Source of the DNA: Phycisphaerae bacterium
GTDB taxonomy: Bacteria; Planctomycetota; Phycisphaerae; UBA1845; Fen-1342
Reading direction: 5' to 3'
NCBI GenBank assembly: GCA_028279405.1
Contig: JANQNU010000036.1
Span: 62,001 to 126,000 of the forward strand
Length of the DNA stretch: 64,000 nucleotides
Of this stretch, positions 59,391 through 64,000 are shown in pieces. Below the pieces are notes generated by a model. That model made no database searches. It was not told where the DNA came from and saw only the letters and a list, made by a program, of their open reading frames with translations. The position numbers and the translations under genes are program-made. The number at the start of each line of letters is the position of its first letter. Position 1 is the stretch's first letter.

Positions 59391-60503
59391 GTGCCACGCA
59401 AGACGCTAGAAATCCCGCGAAAGATCGAATGGCTATCCGTGCTGGACCACGAGGGGAACCTCGACAAAAAGCTGGAACCGAAGATCCCGGCAGAGGATCT
59501 CCGCAAGCTCTACAAGACGATGCTGAACAGCCGGATGTTCGACGAGCGCTGTTTTCACATGCAGCGGCAGGGTCGGATCGGGACCTATGGCCCGACGAAG
59601 GGGCAGGAGGCGGCATCGCTGGGTTTTGCGTACGCGATTGGCAAGGATGACTGGCTGGTACCGTCGTTTCGGGAGACGGCGGCGATGCTCTGGCGCGGCT
59701 GGGAGATGGACAAGATCCTGCTGTGGTGGGCCGGAAACGAGGCCGGGGCCTCAGTTGCGGAGGGGATCAACGACCTGCCGATCTGCGTACCGGTCGCGTC
59801 GCAGTGTCAGTACGGTATGGGCGTTGCGTGGGGCTGCAAGCTTCGCGGCAAGGGGCAGGTGTGCATCACGTTCTGTGGTGATGGCGGGACGTCCGAGGGC
59901 GACTTTCACGAGGCGATGAACTTTGCGGGTGTCTATCAGACCCCGATGGTGATGGTCATCCAGAACAACCAGTGGGCGATTTCGATTCCGCGCGAGTCTC
60001 AGACGGCTTCGCAGACCATTGCCCAGAAGGCGGTTGCATACGGGTTCGACGCGTTTCAGGTTGACGGCAACGACTTGCTGGCGGTAATCGTGGCCGCCCG
60101 GGAGGCTGTCGAGAAGGCGCGCAAGGGCGGCGGCCCGACGCTGATCGAGTGCATCACGTATCGGCTCGGCGTCCATACGACGGCGGACGACCCGAAGAAG
60201 TATCGCTCGGACGACGAGGTCAAGGAGTGGGAAGCCAAGGACCCGCTGCCGCGATTGCGAGACTACCTGATCAAGAAGGGGGTGTTGGACGAGAAGGGCG
60301 ATCAGGCGGTTCGCGACGAGATCAAGGCTGCCCTGGATGCCGCGACGCACAAGTTCGAACAGTACCGACACGATCAGTACGAGATGTTCCATCATATGTT
60401 TGCCGACATGACGCCCGAGTTGCAGCGGCAGATGGCCGAGTTGAAGGATTATCATGAGTGGAAAGAGTCAGGCAAGAAGCGCCAGCCCAGCCGGGTGATC
60501 TAG
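59391..60503 (+). CDS. pdhA: Pyruvate dehydrogenase E1 component, alpha subunit
   Basis: The 370-residue product is a complete alpha subunit. The thiamine-diphosphate motif is G-D-G-G-T-S-E-G-D-F-H-E-A-M-N, closing with Q-N-N-Q-W-A-I-S at ~195. A phosphorylation-loop-like Y-R-L-G-V-H-T-T-A-D-D-P-K-K-Y-R is present near 255. It starts with GTG at 59391 after GAGGTGA. It forms a heterotetramer with the next gene's product and decarboxylates pyruvate (or a related 2-oxoacid). Confidence 0.93.
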   Translation: MPRKTLEIPRKIEWLSVLDHEGNLDKKLEPKIPAEDLRKLYKTMLNSRMFDERCFHMQRQGRIGTYGPTKGQEAASLGFAYAIGKDDWLVPSFRETAAMLWRGWEMDKILLWWAGNEAGASVAEGINDLPICVPVASQCQYGMGVAWGCKLRGKGQVCITFCGDGGTSEGDFHEAMNFAGVYQTPMVMVIQNNQWAISIPRESQTASQTIAQKAVAYGFDAFQVDGNDLLAVIVAAREAVEKARKGGGPTLIECITYRLGVHTTADDPKKYRSDDEVKEWEAKDPLPRLRDYLIKKGVLDEKGDQAVRDEIKAALDAATHKFEQYRHDQYEMFHHMFADMTPELQRQMAELKDYHEWKESGKKRQPSRVI

Positions 60504-60596
60504 CGCCGCCGGGTCGGCCGTTGGTGTCGACCACGGTCCGCAGCAGCGAGCGCGGACGGTTCGGGTTTCGGGATAAGCAGAAGAGAGGATCAAGCG

Positions 60597-61577
60597 ATGC
60601 CGCAGATGACGATGGTTCAGGCGCTGAACCTTGCGATGAAGGAAGCGATGCGTGAGGACCCAAACGTCATGGTCATGGGCGAGGACGTCGGGCAGGACGA
60701 AGGTGTCTTTCGCGTTACCGAGGGTTTGCTCGACGAGTTCGGTCCCGATCGTTGCGTGGACACGCCGCTGGCGGAGGCTGCGATCGTGGGTGGGGCGGTC
60801 GGCCTGTGCTTCATGGGATTCAAGCCGATCTGCGAGATGCAATTTGACGGATTCTCGATGCAGGCGTTTCATCAGACGGAGGGTCACGTCCGTCGATTCC
60901 GAAACCGTACGCGTGGTCGGCACACGTGCCCGATGGTGATTCGCATGCCGTATGGCGGCGGGATCCGCGCGATCGAGCACCATAGCGAGGCACCTGAAGC
61001 GACGTATGCACATCTGGCGGGCCTGAAGGTCGTGCTGCCCTCGGGGCCGCGGAACGCGCGGGCGCTGCTACGGGCGGCGATCCTCGACCCGGATCCGGTG
61101 ATCTTTCTGGAGCCGAAGGCGTCGTATCGTGCGTTTCGCGAAGACGTTCCGGAGACGCCCGAGACGATGGAGATCGGCAAGGCGCAGATCGCACGGACCG
61201 GTAAGGACGTTACGCTGATCTCGTATGCGGCGACGCTCCGGGCGACCCTGGACGCGGCCGAAGAACTCGAGGACGAGCATGATATCGACGCGGAAGTGAT
61301 CGACGTGTTGAGCGTTGCGCCGCTCGATTCGGAGACGATCAACGCGTCGATCCGCAAGACGGGCCGCGCGGTGGTCGTGCACGAGGCGCCGCGACATTGC
61401 GGCGTCGGGGCGGAGATCGTGGCGCGGGTGGTCGAGGAGAGTTTGTTGTATCTCGAAGCGCCGATCAAGCGTGTGACCGGGTTCGATACGATCATTCCGT
61501 TCTTCGCGAACGAGATGACCTACTTGCCGGACGCCGGGCGCGTGATCAAGGCGACGCTGGAGACGGTGCGTTTCTAG
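60597..61577 (+). CDS. pdhB: Pyruvate dehydrogenase E1 component, beta subunit
   Basis: The 326-residue product matches E1 beta: M-V-M-G-E-D-V-G-Q-D-E-G-V-F near 25-38, D-T-P-L-A-E-A-A-I-V-G near 58, F-D-G-F-S-M-Q-A-F-H-Q near 83-93 and H-E-A-P-R-H-C-G-V-G-A-E-I near 262. It holds part of the thiamine-diphosphate site at the alpha-beta interface. It lies 93 bases after pdhA and 209 bases before E2, all on the same strand. Confidence 0.95.
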   Translation: MPQMTMVQALNLAMKEAMREDPNVMVMGEDVGQDEGVFRVTEGLLDEFGPDRCVDTPLAEAAIVGGAVGLCFMGFKPICEMQFDGFSMQAFHQTEGHVRRFRNRTRGRHTCPMVIRMPYGGGIRAIEHHSEAPEATYAHLAGLKVVLPSGPRNARALLRAAILDPDPVIFLEPKASYRAFREDVPETPETMEIGKAQIARTGKDVTLISYAATLRATLDAAEELEDEHDIDAEVIDVLSVAPLDSETINASIRKTGRAVVVHEAPRHCGVGAEIVARVVEESLLYLEAPIKRVTGFDTIIPFFANEMTYLPDAGRVIKATLETVRF

Positions 61578-61786
61578 CGTGTCGATGCGTTGTCGCGCGT
61601 CTGATGGTGCTCACGGAGTCTCGGGTGTTGGAAGCGAACGGTGGCGACGTGCTGCCGGTGGTTGCCGATGAGCGGCGCCCGCTAGAATAGTCTCGGTCGA
61701 CGCCCGGCGCGTCGTTGCAATGGAAACAGATGCCGTCCCGGGCATGTGCCGACGGCGCCCAGCCGACTGAAATCAGAGGTTGATTC

Positions 61787-63115
61787 ATGTTCGAATTCAA
61801 ACTGCCCGACCTCGGTGAGGGCATTCACGAAGGCCAGATCGTCAACGTGCTTGTCAAGGAAGGCGAGCATGTCGAAGAGTACGCTCCGATGCTCGAGGTA
61901 GAAACCGACAAGGCTGCGGTGGAGATTCCCGCGCCGAAATCGGGGACGGTGGTCAAGATCAACGTGGAGGCCGGCCAGATGGTCAAGGTCGGCGACGTCA
62001 TGTTGTCCATCGACACGGGGGCGGGGGCGGCGACCCCCGCGGCCGCGCCAGCTGAAAAGGCCTCGGAAGCGGCGCCTCAAAAGGAGACAGCGCAGGGCTC
62101 CAGCACTAACGGCGAGACCCGCCAGACAGCTCCGACTGCTGCAGCGACGGCGCCGGCCCCGGCAGCTCCAGCGCCGCGGCGTGGCGACGGTCCGGTGCCC
62201 GCGGCCCCGGTGGTGCGCAAACTGGCGCGCGAGTTGGGGGTTGATATTGCGGCCGTGACCGGTTCGGGTCCACACGGACGAGTGCTCAAGGAGGACGTTG
62301 AGCGCTACTCTCTGGGTCATCGGGGTGGGGCGCCGGCAGCGGGCGGCATGAGCGCGGGCGATGGCGACGCGGCGCTGATGGTGCCCACCGAGGCGCTTCC
62401 CGACTTCAGCCAGTACGGGACGGTGCGACGCGAAGCGGTCTCTCAGATTCGTAAGACGATTGCGAAACAGATGACCCGTTCCTGGCTCGGCGTTCCGCGG
62501 GTCACCCATGGTGAGCAGGTGGACATCTCCGACCTGGAGAAGAACCGCAAGCGCTACAATGAGAAGCTGAAAGAGGGGCAGTCGAAGCTCTCGGTGACGG
62601 CGATCGTGATGAAGGCGGTTGCGGTCGCGATCGCGGAGCACCCGCAGTTCAACTGTAGCTTCGATGCGGCCAACAACGAGATCATCTACAAGGACTTCAT
62701 CAACCTTGGCGTGGCGGTGGATGGTCCACGTGGGCTGGTTGTACCAGTCGTGAAGGATTGCCAGGCAAAGTCGCTGCCGCAGATCGCCGCCGACCTGTTG
62801 ACGATGGCGGACAAGGTACGGAACAACAAGGTTCAGATTGCCGATATGCGCGGCGGCACCTTCACGATCACGAATGTCGGAGCGCTGGGCGGGACGTTCG
62901 CGACGCCGATGGTCAACAGTCCCGAGGTGGCGATCCTGGGGATGGCCAAGGCATCGTGGGAGCCGAAGATCGTCGATGGTGAGATCAAGCCGCGGTTCAT
63001 GCTGCCGCTGTTCATGTCGTTCGACCATCGTGTGATCGACGGGGCCGACGCGGCTCGCTTCTGCAACGAAATCAAGGACATGCTGGAGAATCCCCTGCGG
63101 CTGCTCGGGGTTTGA
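61787..63115 (+). CDS. pdhC: Dihydrolipoamide acetyltransferase (E2)
   Basis: The 442-residue product has a single lipoyl domain with the lipoyl-lysine at K42 (V-E-T-D-K-A), an Ala/Pro linker (~85-135), a peripheral-subunit-binding domain near 137-175 (V-R-K-L-A-R-E-L-G-V-D), and the catalytic domain with H414-R-V-I-D418-G. It transfers the acyl group to CoA and forms the core of the complex. An intrinsic terminator follows 15 bases after the stop. A TAGAAT at 61683-61688 could be its own -10 box, but the spacing to a -35 is short. Confidence 0.95.
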   Translation: MFEFKLPDLGEGIHEGQIVNVLVKEGEHVEEYAPMLEVETDKAAVEIPAPKSGTVVKINVEAGQMVKVGDVMLSIDTGAGAATPAAAPAEKASEAAPQKETAQGSSTNGETRQTAPTAAATAPAPAAPAPRRGDGPVPAAPVVRKLARELGVDIAAVTGSGPHGRVLKEDVERYSLGHRGGAPAAGGMSAGDGDAALMVPTEALPDFSQYGTVRREAVSQIRKTIAKQMTRSWLGVPRVTHGEQVDISDLEKNRKRYNEKLKEGQSKLSVTAIVMKAVAVAIAEHPQFNCSFDAANNEIIYKDFINLGVAVDGPRGLVVPVVKDCQAKSLPQIAADLLTMADKVRNNKVQIADMRGGTFTITNVGALGGTFATPMVNSPEVAILGMAKASWEPKIVDGEIKPRFMLPLFMSFDHRVIDGADAARFCNEIKDMLENPLRLLGV

Positions 63116-63130
63116 TCGGGTGAGAAGAAG

Positions 63131-63154
63131 GGCCGCTACGAGCGGCCTTTTTTT
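63131..63154 (+). terminator. Rho-independent terminator after E2
   Basis: A perfect seven-base stem, GGCCGCT (63131-63137) and AGCGGCC (63141-63147), closes an ACG loop and is followed by seven T (63148-63154). It separates E2 from lpd. Confidence 0.92.
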
Positions 63155-63205
63155 GTCGCCGGAGCCAATTTCGGCATCGCAGTCAGACATTTGGAAAGGA
63201 CGCGC

Positions 63206-64000
63206 ATGGTCGTCGGAGAACTGACGGAAGAAACACAGTTGCTGGTCATCGGCGCCGGCCCCGGGGGGTACGTTGCGGCGTTCCGGGCGGCGGACCTCGG
63301 TCTCGAAGTGACGCTGGTCGACGCCGCTGAGTTGTTGGGCGGCGTGTGCTTGCGAGAGGGTTGTATCCCGTCGAAGGCGCTGCTGCACGTTTCGCACCTG
63401 ATCGAGAGTGCGTCGGAGGCGTCGTCGTTCGGCATCGGATTCAAGAAGCCGACGATTCAGGTCGAGAAGCTGCGCGATTGGAAACAATCGGTCGTCGACC
63501 GGCTGTGTGGCGGCGTCAAGTTGCTGGCGGGCAAGCGTAAGGTGCGGGTGATCCAGGGAAGGGCACAGTTCGAGGATTCGAAGACGGTCCGTATCGAAGG
63601 TGGCGAAGTTGCCCGCGTCAAGTTCAAGAACTGCATCATCGCCACGGGTTCGAGCATCAAGCACTTGCCGGAGTCGGTGATCCCGGCGGATTGCCGGATC
63701 GATTCGACTGAAGCGCTTGAACTGAAGGACATTCCCAAGTCGCTGCTGGTTGTGGGCGGCGGGTACATCGGGCTCGAACTGGGGCAGGTGTACGCCGGTC
63801 TGGGTTCGAAGGTAACGGTGGTGGAAGCGTTGGATCGCATCCTGATGGGGTGCGACGAGGATCTGGCGCGTCCGCTGATCGCTCGATTGCGCAAGCAGTT
63901 TGATGCGATCCACACGGGCGCGATGCTGGAGGGAGCCAAGCCGACGAACAAGGGCGTCGAGGTCAAGTTCAAGAAGGGGGCCGAGACGCAGAAGGTGATC
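63206..64000 (+). CDS. lpdA: Dihydrolipoyl dehydrogenase (E3), N-terminal part
   Basis: The frame is open from ATG 63206 to the last base of the window (265 codons). The FAD motif G-A-G-P-G-G is at 16-21, the redox cysteines C48 and C53 are in G-G-V-C-L-R-E-G-C-I-P-S-K, and the second nucleotide motif V-V-G-G-G-Y-I-G-L-E-L is at about 183-193. There is no lipoyl domain in front, unlike some E3 proteins. It re-oxidises the lipoyl group with NAD. GGAAAGGA is the ribosome-binding site. Confidence 0.96.
   Translation, partial: MVVGELTEETQLLVIGAGPGGYVAAFRAADLGLEVTLVDAAELLGGVCLREGCIPSKALLHVSHLIESASEASSFGIGFKKPTIQVEKLRDWKQSVVDRLCGGVKLLAGKRKVRVIQGRAQFEDSKTVRIEGGEVARVKFKNCIIATGSSIKHLPESVIPADCRIDSTEALELKDIPKSLLVVGGGYIGLELGQVYAGLGSKVTVVEALDRILMGCDEDLARPLIARLRKQFDAIHTGAMLEGAKPTNKGVEVKFKKGAETQKVI

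Noticed and set aside
61662-61688. A promoter directly before E2 (TTGCCG and TAGAAT)
   Set aside because: The spacing is only 15 bases and the -35 is weak, so it is not listed as a feature.
61682-63913. A 743-residue minus-strand frame opposite E2 and lpd
   Set aside because: It crosses two well-defined plus-strand genes and the terminator, and reads as low-quality Arg/His/Asp-rich sequence.

Overview
The window is GC-rich chromosomal DNA that looks like a planctomycete, most likely of the Phycisphaerae side of the phylum. The case rests on several gene types found together: a Minf_1886-family protein, a PEP-CTERM protein, several membrane proteins with a zinc ribbon of the type CRKCDYNLTGI..CPECG, a dockerin-like secreted protein, large secreted glycosidase-like proteins, and long signal peptidases with extra domains. 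This is inferred from gene content, not from a phylogeny. No phage, transposase or CRISPR array was seen.

Layout. 1-4.2 kb: tail of a YjbR-like protein, ygfZ, cinA and a TPR protein. 4.2-12.3 kb: a six-gene minus-strand operon (PSP1 protein, Minf_1886 protein, AI-2E-type permease, 46-residue membrane peptide, glycosyltransferase-like protein, 962-residue secreted protein) in which four successive junctions overlap. 12.5-17.2 kb: a second large secreted protein, an HDOD protein and lptB. 17.5-20.7 kb: two tandem lepB genes, each with a zinc ribbon and a long extracytoplasmic insert. 20.9-24.0 kb: lipid kinase, dacB, and a zinc-ribbon membrane protein. 24.2-27.5 kb: tRNA-Thr, tuf, rpmG, tRNA-Trp, secE and nusG behind one strong promoter; the usual rplK-rplA-rplJ-rplL-rpoB continuation is absent. 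27.5-31.7 kb: a broken gene, a PEP-CTERM gene with a clear terminator, and a fused E1 alpha/beta dehydrogenase. 31.9-36.2 kb: ribH, nusB, a YggX-like gene and two zinc-ribbon paralogues. 36.2-46.0 kb: purC and its coupled partner, a Gfo/Idh-like gene, a DUF4091-like lipoprotein, a 935-residue ankyrin protein and a repeat protein. 46.1-49.6 kb: ferritin, di-haem cytochrome, an alkyltransferase-like protein and a histone-deacetylase-family enzyme. 49.7-55.3 kb: a HAF-repeat/dockerin protein, a frameshifted gene, a membrane protein, asd, a metallophosphatase and a zinc-ribbon protein. 55.3-56.5 kb: a two-gene operon with a self-overlapping, apparently leaderless promoter, then a repeat cluster. 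56.5-64.0 kb: Tat-exported flavoprotein, small lipoprotein, and the pyruvate dehydrogenase genes E1 alpha, E1 beta, E2, then (after a terminator) the start of lpd, cut by the window end.

Functional themes are envelope building and export (lptB, two lepB, dacB, secE, PEP-CTERM and large secreted proteins), translation and transcription (tuf, rpmG, nusG, nusB, two tRNAs), and central metabolism (PDH complex, asd, purC, ribH). The parts that look least described are the coupled six-gene envelope operon, the zinc-ribbon signal peptidases, the two matched palindromes upstream of the PEP-CTERM gene, the small autoregulated operon at 55.3-56.0 kb, and the structured repeat cluster beside it. Two genes carry single-base frameshifts that may be real decay or assembly errors.
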